The notes: generated from the sequence alone by a model not told the origin. Positions 44,746 through 54,199 are shown, counted from the stretch's first letter. The stretch: 64,000 nucleotides of DNA from Methanosarcina barkeri 3 (GCF_000970305.1 NZ_CP009517.1:372001-436000); one strand, 5' to 3'. Program-made: numbers and translations.

Positions 44746-45759
44746 ATGGTAAATACTAGCTTTACGCGGGATATTCAATTTCCGCCTTTGCCGCTTGAAG
44801 AATGGGAAGATACGAAGAATACGCTGCACCTGTTCCTGCAAATCGTGGGAAAGATCAGGCTTGCGCTGTTTCCGAAAATGAACCACTGGTGGCATGTTTC
44901 GTTTTATGTTTCCGTGCGTGGGCTCACGACTGGCTCCATTCCTTACGAAGATATGACTTTTGAGATGGAGTTTAATTTCCGGGACAAGGAACATGTTTTA
45001 AGGATTGAGACCAGCGAAGGGGATTTGAAAACCGTGCCTTTAAAAGGGCTGTCGGTTGCTGTTTTTTATGACAGGGTGTTTTCAAGTTTGGGTGAACTCG
45101 GGATTATGGTGGGCATCAGGCCGGTTCCATATGATATGCCTGGGGTGAGTACCGAGTCTTTTCCGTCCGATTATCAGCATATGGCCTATGATGAAGAATA
45201 TGTGAACCGGTTCTGGAGAATCCTTGTGCAGGTCTCCTCCATTTTTCAGGTATTCAGAGGCTGGTTTATAGGAAAAAGTTCGCCTGTGCACTTTTTCTGG
45301 CACCATGCCGATCTGGCCCTTACTCTGTTTTCAGGCCGACCTGTACCTGTAACGGAAGGGGCAAAACAGGTAGAACTTGAGGCTTCTTCACATGAAATGA
45401 TCAGCTTCGGGTTCTGGGCCGGAGACCAGCAAATAAGAGAGCCGGCTTTTTATGCGTACATGCACCCGCAGCCTGCAGGCTTCATGAATGAGCCGCTAAG
45501 CCCGAAAGAAGCTTTCTGGAGCCATCAGGCAGGCCTTGCACTTTTAATGTATGAAGATGTCCGAAACGCTGCAGATTCGCCGGAAAAAGCGGTCCTGGAT
45601 TTTCTTGAGAGTGTATATCAGGCAGGAGCAAAGAGGGCAAACTGGAGCATTGAGGCTTTCAGGCTTCCGTCATCCGAAAAGCAAGTTAAGGAGCAAGCTC
45701 AAACGCAGCACAAAGAACATGCGGATATACTGGAAAAACTGGAAAGACCGGACGCTTGA
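44746..45759 (+). CDS. DUF5996 family protein
   Basis: 337 residues. MNHWWHVSFYVSVRGLTTG, the central PVHFFWHHADLALTLFSGR and the C-terminal YAYMHPQPAGF match the DUF5996 family. Several conserved His residues suggest a metal site. It has no signal peptide and no known reaction. GAGGGGGTAATT before the ATG is strong. The C-terminal 30 residues (EKQVKEQAQTQHKEHADILE) are a charged helical tail. Confidence 0.8.
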   Translation: MVNTSFTRDIQFPPLPLEEWEDTKNTLHLFLQIVGKIRLALFPKMNHWWHVSFYVSVRGLTTGSIPYEDMTFEMEFNFRDKEHVLRIETSEGDLKTVPLKGLSVAVFYDRVFSSLGELGIMVGIRPVPYDMPGVSTESFPSDYQHMAYDEEYVNRFWRILVQVSSIFQVFRGWFIGKSSPVHFFWHHADLALTLFSGRPVPVTEGAKQVELEASSHEMISFGFWAGDQQIREPAFYAYMHPQPAGFMNEPLSPKEAFWSHQAGLALLMYEDVRNAADSPEKAVLDFLESVYQAGAKRANWSIEAFRLPSSEKQVKEQAQTQHKEHADILEKLERPDA

Positions 45760-46282
45760 ACTTCAAATTGGAAGAATTGCAAGATGTTTTTACCTGATTT
45801 TTACTTTGTTTTTTGTTTAATTTTTCCTTTGATTTTTATGTGAGACGCTCCGAAGAAGAACACTTACTTCTCTAGTGTTTTTTTGAACTGGATGTCGCAT
45901 TTAACCGGTATAAACTGCTAAAAGCCGGCATTTTACCAGATATCGTAAAAAAGGATTTTTTTCTATCTTTTTATGTGCACCAATCAGTTATAAATGGTTA
46001 AATCATAAATTAAAGCTTTAGAAAAGATTATTTTCTCAATTTAGCAATTTCATGCCGGCTTTATATAAGTATATTTATATTTAATCTGGCTAATATATGA
46101 ATTATAAGTTCAAGAATACCGCAAAACAATCAAGTAATTCTTTCAAAAGCCGGAGGTCAAGTAGAAGTTAAGCACGAATATCTGGTGAGGTCAAAGTGAG
46201 GTCAAAGGTTAGTTTAGGTTGGTGAGGTTAAGGATCGAGTTCAGGCTAGCGAGTGTAGAATATAAGTACGGAGAGTTAATCC
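45760..46282. other. Gene-free spacer
   Basis: Contains GTGAGGTCAAAGTGAGGTCA-type short repeats at 46181-46235 near the next gene's promoter. Nothing else was recognised. Confidence 0.4.
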
Positions 46283-46618
46283 ATGATAAGCAAAAAATTT
46301 GATAGAATAAAAAGGACTTTTGCCGTTTTGCTGACAGTTTGTTTTGTATTGTCAGTAACGGTTGCAGCAGCAAGTGCAGCTGCTGATAGCAGGAACAAAG
46401 ATGGATATAATGATGGTTATAATAAAGGTTATGGAGATGGCAGAAAACAGGGTCAAATAGACTGCGATAATTATGGCAGTAGAGAAATCCTCTCGAAAAT
46501 CCCCTCTCCTTACAACGATAACAAATGGACAAAAAATTACAAAGACCGTTATAATAGGGGATACCAAAAAGGATACATCGATGGTTACAACGGAAATAGG
46601 TACACATGCCTAAAATAA
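46283..46618 (+). CDS. Small secreted GY-repeat protein
   Basis: 111 residues. The signal peptide contains VCFVLSVTVAAASAA and is shared with the proteins at 48686 and 49200. The mature part has GYNDGYNKGYGDGRKQG and RGYQKGYIDGYNG, a Gly-Tyr every four residues as in Yae1/glycine-zipper-like helices, around a linker with REILSKIPSPYNDNKW. It has two Cys (CDNY and the terminal CLK). It probably sits in the cell envelope; the function is unknown. Confidence 0.72.
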   Translation: MISKKFDRIKRTFAVLLTVCFVLSVTVAAASAAADSRNKDGYNDGYNKGYGDGRKQGQIDCDNYGSREILSKIPSPYNDNKWTKNYKDRYNRGYQKGYIDGYNGNRYTCLK

Positions 46619-47254
46619 GGGATAAGAGCTGGATAAGAGCTACATGCCTAAATTAAGGGATAATAACTTTTAAATATAAAAACAAAAAGGTTAACTCCTG
46701 ATGTAATACAAATTGCCAGAATGGAGGACTTTGTGTAAGAACCCCTGTTTTATTGGTCTTACCTGGTAATGCTGTCAGTCTTCCAGCTCAATTATTCTTT
46801 TACGATTCTTCTGGTAGTTTTTCGGGAATCTTGTTTTTGAATTTTTAAAGATATGTCTGTTTTGATAAAAAAGATTGCGTAAAGCAGGACCAGAGCACTG
46901 TATTGTTTTTATTGATTTATTTAATCCGAAATAAATAATAAACGATATATTTATCTATTATCTATATTATTATTATAATTTATAGCCGTAGTATTCTATG
47001 AACATGAGTAATGTGCTCAATGAGTCAGCTTTAAGGTTCTATATTTGGCTTACCAGGAGCAATTTTTAGACGCACTTATTAAAAAATTCATTTTGGGTCA
47101 CGGGGATAAGTCATTAAAACGATCCGAAAAAAGGATAGATCTTATATTCAGAAGAATTTAGAGAGATATTATGCTCAGAATTTTCAGCAGCTGAATCCCT
47201 TAACTTCAACTTACAATTCTGAATTAACTGGTAATACTGGATTAACTGGTAGAG
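46619..47254. other. Gene-free spacer
   Basis: Short direct repeats of AAGGGATAAGAGCT(GG) at 46615-46665. AT-rich elsewhere, with an ATTATTATTAT-type stretch near 46960. I see no gene. Confidence 0.4.
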
Positions 47255-48202
47255 ATGAACTTGAGGTTCTATATTCTGTGCACTGCTGCTTTACTCGCTT
47301 TAGGGATATCTCCTCCCTCCTCAGGAGTACCTTTCTTAGCAGACAGCAACATCACTGCAACAATCCATGGGGCAACATATGCATGGGATACCCTTGAACC
47401 CCTAAATGACACTGTGATTAGTATCAATTCTAATCCTCCTCAGTCAGTACTGGCAAAAGACGGCACGTATTCCTTTGAACTCGGTCCTGGGGACTACATT
47501 ATCACAGCAAGGTATTACCGGAACAATACCGTTATTTATTTAAAAGAAACGACTTTGAAGGTTCAAGAAGAAGGGAACTATGTCTTCGATCTCCTGCTTT
47601 ATCCAGTCTCCGAAAATTCTGCAATGAAAACAGCTGAAGACGAAATAAGTAGTGTCAATAGTGTTAATCCTACCAAAAAAACAAGGAATGACTTTTTTAC
47701 TGTAAGCTACCTACCAGTAGCCTTTATGGTTCTTATTCTGCTTGGTGGAGGTTATAAACTTTCCAGAAAGCAGAGCAAGATGAAAATAAACAGGCTTCAG
47801 GCAGGGCAGTTCAATACATCCGGGTTTCTGGCAAATGCTCTCGGTAAAATCTCTAGTTCTGGAGTGAAGCCGGAGTTCGGAGACCTAGGAGAAGCAGTCT
47901 TAGCAAAGGAGACAGTACTGGAGCCTGGAGAGTCAGGAATAGGAGTTCCAGATAACTCCGAAATTGAGCCTGCGGACTTAAAAAGACCTCCTCTTACTAC
48001 AGATCTGCGAGAAATCCTGGATATGATTAGGGGACATAGAGGTAGAATTACGCAAAAAGAACTACGCAGCCGGCTGGAGTATTCTGAAGTAAAAGTCAGC
48101 CTTCTGCTTTCAGAACTGGAAAAAAGAGGACTAATTAAGAAGTTCAAACATGGGCGTGAGAATATTGTGACCTTAATAGATGAGGAACGCAGGAGAAGCT
48201 AA
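47255..48202 (+). CDS. Membrane-anchored winged-helix regulator with extracytoplasmic domain
   Basis: 315 residues in four parts: a signal sequence (1-27); an outside beta-sandwich resembling carboxypeptidase-regulatory folds (about 32-120, ATIHGATYAWDTLEPLNDTV and FELGPGDYIITARYYRNN); one membrane segment (about 149-167, VSYLPVAFMVLILLGGGYKL); and a cytoplasmic C-terminal winged helix (about 245-312, ITQKELRSRLEYSEVKVSLL). It therefore looks like a one-component transmembrane sensor-regulator. The ligand and target genes are unknown. Small secreted repeat proteins lie on both sides. No clear ribosome-binding site is seen. Confidence 0.78.
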   Translation: MNLRFYILCTAALLALGISPPSSGVPFLADSNITATIHGATYAWDTLEPLNDTVISINSNPPQSVLAKDGTYSFELGPGDYIITARYYRNNTVIYLKETTLKVQEEGNYVFDLLLYPVSENSAMKTAEDEISSVNSVNPTKKTRNDFFTVSYLPVAFMVLILLGGGYKLSRKQSKMKINRLQAGQFNTSGFLANALGKISSSGVKPEFGDLGEAVLAKETVLEPGESGIGVPDNSEIEPADLKRPPLTTDLREILDMIRGHRGRITQKELRSRLEYSEVKVSLLLSELEKRGLIKKFKHGRENIVTLIDEERRRS

Positions 48203-48685
48203 ACTTTATACGGCTCAACAAAATGTTCAACAAAATGTAACAGGATGGAATGTAATTAACGTAATGATACAACGATAATAACGTAATGACCTAACAATAG
48301 TAATGTAATGACATAACAATAATAATGTAATATTTAGTAATGTAAACGATGTAATGATAATGGAAAAAGAGAACCAGTGGAAAAAGAGAATCAAGGAGAA
48401 AGAGAAAATCAGGGAGATTTCACCTTATTCCTCGGGGTTGAGAACTTGTGAATCTCCCTACTTTCTAGGTAGTAAGAACCCCACTGCTCTTGGTCTTATT
48501 GCTTTTTAATTAAAACTGTTTTTTAATCCAGACTATTTTCTCTTATCCAGATTATTGTTTTCCAGATTATTGTTTTTTGATCCTTGTTTTTTGATCCAAA
48601 GGGGTGTATGGCTAAGTAATCACCATAGGTTACATTTCACCATAGTTATATTTACATAATTTACAGCCAGCTCTGACCATCTATT
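48203..48685. repeat. Spacer with AATGTAATGA-type repeats
   Basis: 48225-48360 is built from imperfect units of AACGTAATGACCTAACAATA, followed by GGAAAAAGAGAA repeats to 48410 and TCCAGATTATTGTTTT repeats at 48535-48600. No gene is seen. Confidence 0.6.
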
Positions 48686-49042
48686 TCAACGGTACCTGTT
48701 ATAATTGCCGTAGAATTTTTTATAGCCTCCAAACCAGTTCATATACGTTTTAAGCCACTTCATATAAGCTGCGTACCATTTATTGTACCCACTGTCATGT
48801 TTCTTATTGTCCCACTTTCTCTTGTCGTTGTCCCATTTTCTCTTGTCGTTATCCCATTTCCTCTTATCGTTGTCCCATTTTCTCTTATCTTTGTCCCACT
48901 TATTCCGGTCGTAGTTATCAAATTTGTTCCTGTTGTCATTCCGTTTGTTCCTGTCATTATCCCAGGATGCTGCACTTACTGATGCAACTGTCACTGACAG
49001 TACAAAACAGACTGCTAGGAAAATCCCCAGTATTTTTTTCAT
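48686..49042 (-). CDS. Secreted KRKWDND-heptad repeat protein (copy 1)
   Basis: About 118 residues: signal peptide MKKILGIFLAVCFVLSVTVA to SAA, then an Asn/Asp/Lys/Arg region ending in four perfect heptads KRKWDND with a Trp every seven residues, then a Tyr/Trp-rich tail (YNKWYAAYMKWLKTYMNWFG). Heptad spacing would place the Trp residues on one helix face. The strong charge and aromatics suit cell-envelope polymer binding, but this is a guess. The start at the ATG, 49042, gives a signal peptide matching the paralogue; the frame is open to 49066. Confidence 0.68.
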   Translation of the reverse strand: MKKILGIFLAVCFVLSVTVASVSAASWDNDRNKRNDNRNKFDNYDRNKWDKDKRKWDNDKRKWDNDKRKWDNDKRKWDNKKHDSGYNKWYAAYMKWLKTYMNWFGGYKKFYGNYNRYR

Positions 49043-49199
49043 TTTTGACAGATCATCCACTCCCAAGTTTAATTGAAATTACTCTTTTTTTATACTCTTT
49101 TTTTAGTCCAGATTGCTGCTTATTTAATCCAAGGGATATGAGATGGATATGAGATAATTGTCATCTCATTTTACAACTATCTCATTTTACAGCTAGTTC

Positions 49200-49616
49200 T
49201 TACCATCTTCCAAAGTAGCTACTATAACTGCTGTAGAATTCGTAATAGTAGCTGTAGAACTCAGTATACTGACCGCAGAACGTTTTATAGCTGACAAACC
49301 AACTTATATACACTTTATACCATGTGGTGTATTCTTTACCATGTTTCTTGTTGTCCCATTTTCTCTTATCGTTATCCCATTTTCTCTTATCATTATCCCA
49401 TTTTCTCTTATCGTTGTCCCATTTTCTCTTATCGTTGTTCCAGTTAATCTTGTAATTGTCCCACTTAATCTTGTCATGTTTGTCAAACTTGTTCTTTTGG
49501 TTGTCCCATTTCTTATATTTGAAATTGTCCCAGGGCGCTGCACTTACTGATGCAACTGTTACTGACAGTACAAAACAGACTGCCAGGAAAATTCCCATTA
49601 TCTTTTTTATTTTCAA
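49200..49616 (-). CDS. Secreted KRKWDND-heptad repeat protein (copy 2)
   Basis: About 138 residues. The signal peptide (IMGIFLAVCFVLSVTVASVS) is almost identical to copy 1. The mature region has five KRKWDND-type heptads after a looser start, then an aromatic tail (TEFYSYYYEFYSSYSSYFGR) unlike that of copy 1. GAGGT lies 5 nt before a TTG at 49616, which I take as the start (MKIKKIMG); the GTG at 49628 is possible. The heptads are encoded by near-perfect 21-bp DNA repeats, so copy number may vary. Confidence 0.68.
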   Translation of the reverse strand: MKIKKIMGIFLAVCFVLSVTVASVSAAPWDNFKYKKWDNQKNKFDKHDKIKWDNYKINWNNDKRKWDNDKRKWDNDKRKWDNDKRKWDNKKHGKEYTTWYKVYISWFVSYKTFCGQYTEFYSYYYEFYSSYSSYFGRW

Positions 49617-50297
49617 CACATACCTCACTCCAGAAATTTATTTAATTTAATTTAATTTAATTTATTTTATTATTTCTATCTTCTATTTACTATGTTATTA
49701 CTCGTTTATTACTCGACTTTGTTTTGTACCTTAATTACCTGCTTAGTTTACCTAGTCGTTTTTACCAGTTCCAGTTGTCTTGTCGACTACCTGCAACTTG
49801 ACAATTCTAAAATTCGCCAGATTAAATATAAATATACTTATACTAAAAAATAGCTTAAAAGGGTTTAATTAATAAAATAATAGTTTTAAATGGTTTAATT
49901 GAAAAAATAAAGGTTTTTAAAACTTAAAAGTTATTTTTATCTATATATGATGAGTTTGACACTAATAAACCGTTTTAAACACGGAATTTAAATGCAAGTT
50001 GCTGAAATCTCAGGTTTATAAGTCCCCAAGTACTTCCAAGAAAATTAGGTTGTACTTTTTCCTTAAATATAATAATAATTTGACTTATGTTTTCGTCTTC
50101 AAAGTGCTGCTTCCGATATTGATTATCTACTTTCATCTTATATATAGGTTTTTTAGATAAAAAGGTTTTAGCGGGTTTTTTCAAGAAAATAAGTTTTTTA
50201 AAACTTTAAATTTTACAGAAAATCATATATAAGCCCTATAATTGTTGAAAATCCTCTTAATAATCTTATATTTTGAAAAAAAAGAATTTATTTGTTT
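49617..50297. other. Gene-free spacer
   Basis: Starts with TTTAATTTAATTTAATT repeats at 49639-49662. A 69-codon minus-strand frame at 49975-50184 has no ribosome-binding site and looks accidental. Nothing else was recognised. Confidence 0.4.
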
Positions 50298-50388
50298 ACT
50301 GGTGGTTTTCAGTGCAAACATAAGAAAGCGTTTGACGATTATTTTAAGCGTAAGAGCTGTGTGGCATGCAGCTTAACTGAAAACCAGT
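50298..50388. ncRNA. Candidate structured RNA element
   Basis: ACTGGTGGTTTTCAGT (50298-50313) can pair with ACTGAAAACCAGT (50376-50388) with a 3-nt bulge, enclosing a second stem TAAGAGCTG/CAGCTTA (about 50351-50375) and a possible third (AAGCG/CGTTT type). No open frame covers it. The following 50395-50520 has one 40-codon open stretch (FHSCYFYGHGKVPEPQPS) without a start. An RNA or a remnant of a mobile element are both possible. Confidence 0.35.
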
Positions 50389-50994
50389 AGCGTGAGGTTA
50401 AAACCTGTCTTTCATTCTTGCTACTTCTATGGACATGGTAAGGTTCCAGAACCTCAGCCAAGTTGTACCAAGTACTTCTATAGTCAGGTACGTACGCTTT
50501 AGATAGATATCCGTAAAAAATCTAATAAAATCCAGCAATTATGGTTGAGAACAGGCTAGTTGATGGTTTTTAAGGTAAAGTGGAAATTTATTTTTCAGAA
50601 ACTGGATGTTCACTACATGTAATGAAGTGCATAAAATAACTGTGTAAAGGATCATAAAAAAAATTGCAAAAAAGAGTTGCAAAAAACCCAATACCGGTTT
50701 TAAACCTTTTGATCATCTTCCTGAGAACTCCATTCGGATCGAATCTAAAATCTATGTGAAATCACTTGGTGAAGAAAACGAACTATGTTCTAACGATATG
50801 AGAAAACAAATAGCAATGTCGTGAATTTGCTGTAAATTCAAAGTCAATTTTTTGGACAAAGCATGTGAAACTCATTTACCGATCTAGAATTTTTGACCCA
50901 AAACATCTCAAAATTTGTAATTTTACAGAAAAACTTGTACACTGCCTACAGAATACTGAAAACAAAAGATGATAAGCAAACGTTAATGGGGATT

Positions 50995-51079
50995 GGGCAT
51001 CTGGCTATTGGGGAGTTGGGGGGTATGGGGGGGTTATTAAAAAGAGTTAAAAGGTCTCTTATGACCTTCCCAGATGCCC
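50995..51079 (+). repeat. 85-bp G-rich element, copy 2
   Basis: Starts GGGCATCTGG and ends CCAGATGCCC; the perfect inverted repeat is 13 bp (50992-51004 with 51070-51082). The plus strand has GGGG, GGG, GGGG, GGGGGG and GGGGGGG runs separated by 2-12 bases. Same length and termini as copy 1 at 912-996, and both are preceded by GGGGAT. The 63-codon frame across it is incidental. Confidence 0.75.
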
Positions 51080-51264
51080 AATAGCCTAGAGTACTTCATG
51101 ATATATAAACTTAAAGATTTAATCGCAAATTGGCTAAGCATAGTCAAAATTTATAACAAATAAACCGGTGCAAAGTCTAATATTGTCCGGGAAATACCGT
51201 ATAGTTCTTGTGTTAAGATGAAATAACAATAAAAACCCAAGTTAAAAATTGGAGACAATTGCTT

Positions 51265-51606
51265 TTAACTTAAAATTTTAATAATCAACGGTTTTAAGGA
51301 TGAAATGTCCTCTACTGCTATATTCCAGATGGCTTCAAGATCAAGACCAAAATCGCCGTGTACCATTTTGTCGCGCAGATCGGACATTTCTCTCCATGGA
51401 ATCTCCGGGTGCTTCATTTTTAGGGAATCCGGCAGACCTTTCGTTGCTTCTCCAATAATCTCAAGAGCAAGGATTACGGCATATATGGTTTTATCGTCTA
51501 TGGAAAAATCCTCAAACTCAAATCCTTCAATAAAACTCTCGATTTTCTCGATTGAATCAAGAATGTCAATCAAGAAATCCTCTGGGTCTCTCTCTTCGGC
51601 TTGCAT
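51265..51606 (-). CDS. HepT-like (DUF86) protein without MntA partner
   Basis: 113 residues, four-helix HEPN fold: LIDILDSIEKIESFIEGF, YAVILALEIIGEATKGLP, and the catalytic-region motif RDKMVHGDFG. The HepT RNase motif is R-x4-H-x-Y; here Arg78 and His83 are present but the Tyr position is Asp85 (codon at 51352-51354). In HepT/MntA systems that Tyr is the AMPylated residue. No nucleotidyltransferase (MntA) gene is adjacent. It may be a remnant toxin or a repurposed HEPN protein. GAGGT precedes the ATG. Confidence 0.82.
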   Translation of the reverse strand: MQAEERDPEDFLIDILDSIEKIESFIEGFEFEDFSIDDKTIYAVILALEIIGEATKGLPDSLKMKHPEIPWREMSDLRDKMVHGDFGLDLEAIWNIAVEDISSLKPLIIKILS

Positions 51607-51913
51607 AAGCCATACCTCATTAAGAAGTTAAATCTCAATAGCGGAATATGTTTTTTATCTATTTGTTATTTTCTACTGTCAATCTGTTAAAAGAGGGTCA
51701 GGATAAGAAAAACTATCCTTAAAAACTATCCTTAAAAACTATCCTTAAAAACTATCCTTATAATTAGCTCTCCAGCAAATTTACGGTCAGTTATCCAAAA
51801 TAACTCTGATCGAAAAAATAACTCTGCTTGGAACCTCTGTCGGAGCATTTGCTCTGAACATAAAATCACAGGAGTATAAAATCGTGTCTACATAAGCTGA
51901 CCGCTTTAATTAC
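51607..51913. repeat. Spacer with 14-bp tandem repeat
   Basis: AAAACTATCCTTAA is repeated four times in perfect tandem at 51709-51762, about 100 bp upstream of the HepT-like gene. The rest is AT-rich. Confidence 0.8.
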
Positions 51914-52435
51914 TCAAGCAACGGACATTGATAGGCGTACCTGATAGTAATCGTTATTCACTTTAATCACGTTTGACCCTTTTAAATGAAGAAATTTTTC
52001 TACCCTTATCCATTCAGCAGAATCAACTGTAAAGCCCTCTCCTGAATTCTTGAGTGCTTTCCTCAAAGCAGGATATTCTTCTATTTCACTTTCGGTAACA
52101 ACAGCAAATTCATCGGGTGCTTTTTCGAGTTTTTCGGTTTCGATCCAGTACTCATCTGAGTTCATATGGTTATAGGCCCCAAGAGCAAAAAAACCAGCAG
52201 AGATTAGAAAGAGAGCTCCTAAAGATGTAGCAAATCCTTTAAGAATAAAACCAGGAGAATAGTCCCTTAAAACCAATATTCCGATTGCAAAAAGGGTCCA
52301 GTAAACCAGAAACATTAGATAAATTGATTTCGGAGGATGTATTCCTCTAAGTATATAACCACTCAAGTAAAAAGTAAAAATTCCAATAAAAAAGAATATT
52401 GCATATTTTTTGGCATTTTTGCTCTGATCTTTCAT
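51914..52435 (-). CDS. Membrane protein of unknown function
   Basis: 173 residues. Three membrane segments in the first half (about 11-30, 38-56 and 64-88), then a soluble C-terminal domain (about 92-173, ETEKLEKAPDEFAVVTESEI, EYPALRKALKNSGEGFTVDS) ending VNNDYYQVRLSMSVA. I recognise no family. The C-terminal part looks like a small alpha-beta domain found in several Methanosarcina membrane proteins, but that is an impression only. Convergent or parallel neighbours give no hint. Confidence 0.65.
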   Translation of the reverse strand: MKDQSKNAKKYAIFFFIGIFTFYLSGYILRGIHPPKSIYLMFLVYWTLFAIGILVLRDYSPGFILKGFATSLGALFLISAGFFALGAYNHMNSDEYWIETEKLEKAPDEFAVVTESEIEEYPALRKALKNSGEGFTVDSAEWIRVEKFLHLKGSNVIKVNNDYYQVRLSMSVA

Positions 52436-52599
52436 AAAACCCCAGTAAAAATGGACGCAACAGTATTTATTTCTAGACTGAAAATTTTGATAGCAGCATT
52501 AAAATGGCGGGATTAGCCCTTCTTTTTTCTTCAAGAGGCTGAAAACAAACAAGCAAAAAGACACATGCCATTAAGCAGTCTGGCAATCCAAATCCTATG

Positions 52600-53991
52600 T
52601 TACTTCTTCCTGAACTTCCAAACTCCATATAGGCAGGTCAAGCTCCCCAATAATCCAAATCCTGGTGTAGAGTTATTTTTGCTTGATTCATTTCCACTTG
52701 AGCTGCTATCATTATCAGATTCAGAAGATGATAGATTAGATTTTTCAACTTCTGTATCTTCAGTTGCATTTGAGATTGCCTCTGTGCTTTGAGTACTCAT
52801 ATTAGAGTCCATAAAAGGCACAATTACAACTCCAGTAGGATAGATTCCTGCATTCACCGTGGCTATAACAGTGTCTGTGGCTGTGTCAATCACTGAGACA
52901 TTGTCACTTTCGGCATTTGCCACATATACTTTTTTTCCGTCCGGTGTGACTGCAATTCCCATTGGCCATTCTCCTACAGGCACTCTGGCTGTAACGGTGT
53001 TTGTTTTTGTATTAATTACAGTGACACTTTTATTGTAAAAGTTTCCTAAATATACCTTACTTCCATCTGGACTGATTACAATTTCACGAGAAAAAGTTCC
53101 TACAGGCACGGTGGCTATTACAGTATCCGTGGCTGTATCAATTACAGAGACAGTATTGTTGTTAGCTACATATACTTTATTTCCATCAGAAGTAAATGCA
53201 ACACGATGAGGCGAGTCTCCTACAGGCACAGTCGCTGTAACATTATCAGTGGCTGTGTCAATTACAGACACAGTGCTGCTGTTATAGTTAGGTACGTATA
53301 CCTTTTTTCCGTCCGGTGTGACTACAACTTCATAAGGACTGTCTCCTACGGATACATTGGCTGTAACTTTGTTTGTAGCCGCATCAATTATGTAAATAGT
53401 GTTGTTGTCACTGTTTGCAGCATAGATTTTTTTTCCATCCGGTGTAAATGCAATATCATAAGTACTCGGCCCCACAATAATCGGTGCCATTAAGGTATTT
53501 GTCGCTGGGTTGATTACAGAGATATCGGTGTTGTCTCGCTGCTTCGTCACATAAACTCTTGTTCCTGCAGGGTTAAATGTAATTCCCGAAGGATAACTAC
53601 TTCTGATATTCACTTTGGTATTGACCGTGTTTTCGGCTGTGTCAATTACATAAACAATGCAGACGTCGTCTATAGTTGCGGACGCTACATATACCTTTGT
53701 TCCTTCAGGGTTGACTGCAACTCCCACAGGCCACCCATCGCCGAGAGGCACTCTGGCTGTAATATTGTTAGTTGCTGTGTCAATTACAGCGACACTAGGA
53801 GTCGGGATAGCACCATTATAATTCGTATCGTAATAATGACCTCTCAGACTATAATCTCCCAGATTTGTCACATATGCAAATGGAGCTGCACATGCTACAC
53901 CAGCCAATACTAAAATCGTAAGTGAAGATATTCCCAAAATTCTTATGAGAGTACGCTTTCGATATATTTTATCACATGTTATTTCTTCCAT
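52600..53991 (-). CDS. YVTN beta-propeller surface protein with PGF-CTERM anchor (copy 1)
   Basis: About 463 residues: a hydrophobic signal segment (about 12-36 from the ATG), eight 40-42 residue YVTN units (VSVIDTATDTVIATVPVG then a PDGKKVYVAN strand) forming a beta-propeller, a Ser/Asn-rich linker (NLSSSESDNDSSSSGNES) and the C-terminal sorting signal STPGFGLLGSLTCLYGVWKF with basic end. PGF-CTERM tails are processed by archaeosortase and tether proteins to the S-layer or membrane. The ATG at 53991 follows GGGAT; the TTG at 54003 is not needed. Confidence 0.88.
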   Translation of the reverse strand: MEEITCDKIYRKRTLIRILGISSLTILVLAGVACAAPFAYVTNLGDYSLRGHYYDTNYNGAIPTPSVAVIDTATNNITARVPLGDGWPVGVAVNPEGTKVYVASATIDDVCIVYVIDTAENTVNTKVNIRSSYPSGITFNPAGTRVYVTKQRDNTDISVINPATNTLMAPIIVGPSTYDIAFTPDGKKIYAANSDNNTIYIIDAATNKVTANVSVGDSPYEVVVTPDGKKVYVPNYNSSTVSVIDTATDNVTATVPVGDSPHRVAFTSDGNKVYVANNNTVSVIDTATDTVIATVPVGTFSREIVISPDGSKVYLGNFYNKSVTVINTKTNTVTARVPVGEWPMGIAVTPDGKKVYVANAESDNVSVIDTATDTVIATVNAGIYPTGVVIVPFMDSNMSTQSTEAISNATEDTEVEKSNLSSSESDNDSSSSGNESSKNNSTPGFGLLGSLTCLYGVWKFRKK

Positions 53992-54199
53992 TTTAAATCC
54001 CAACTTATGGACTCATTAAAAAGCGACAACATCAGCGTCTCTCTCCTGAATTTTGTTTATACCAGCACATAAAAATTGAAGAATTTCAATCCCTCATGAT
54101 GTGCAGTGTTTCGATATATCAGGTTTCTTAAGTTTGTACATCAGACTTGAGAGAAGATAGATCATTAATACCAATACTTCGGGTTCTTCAAGTCTCGCA

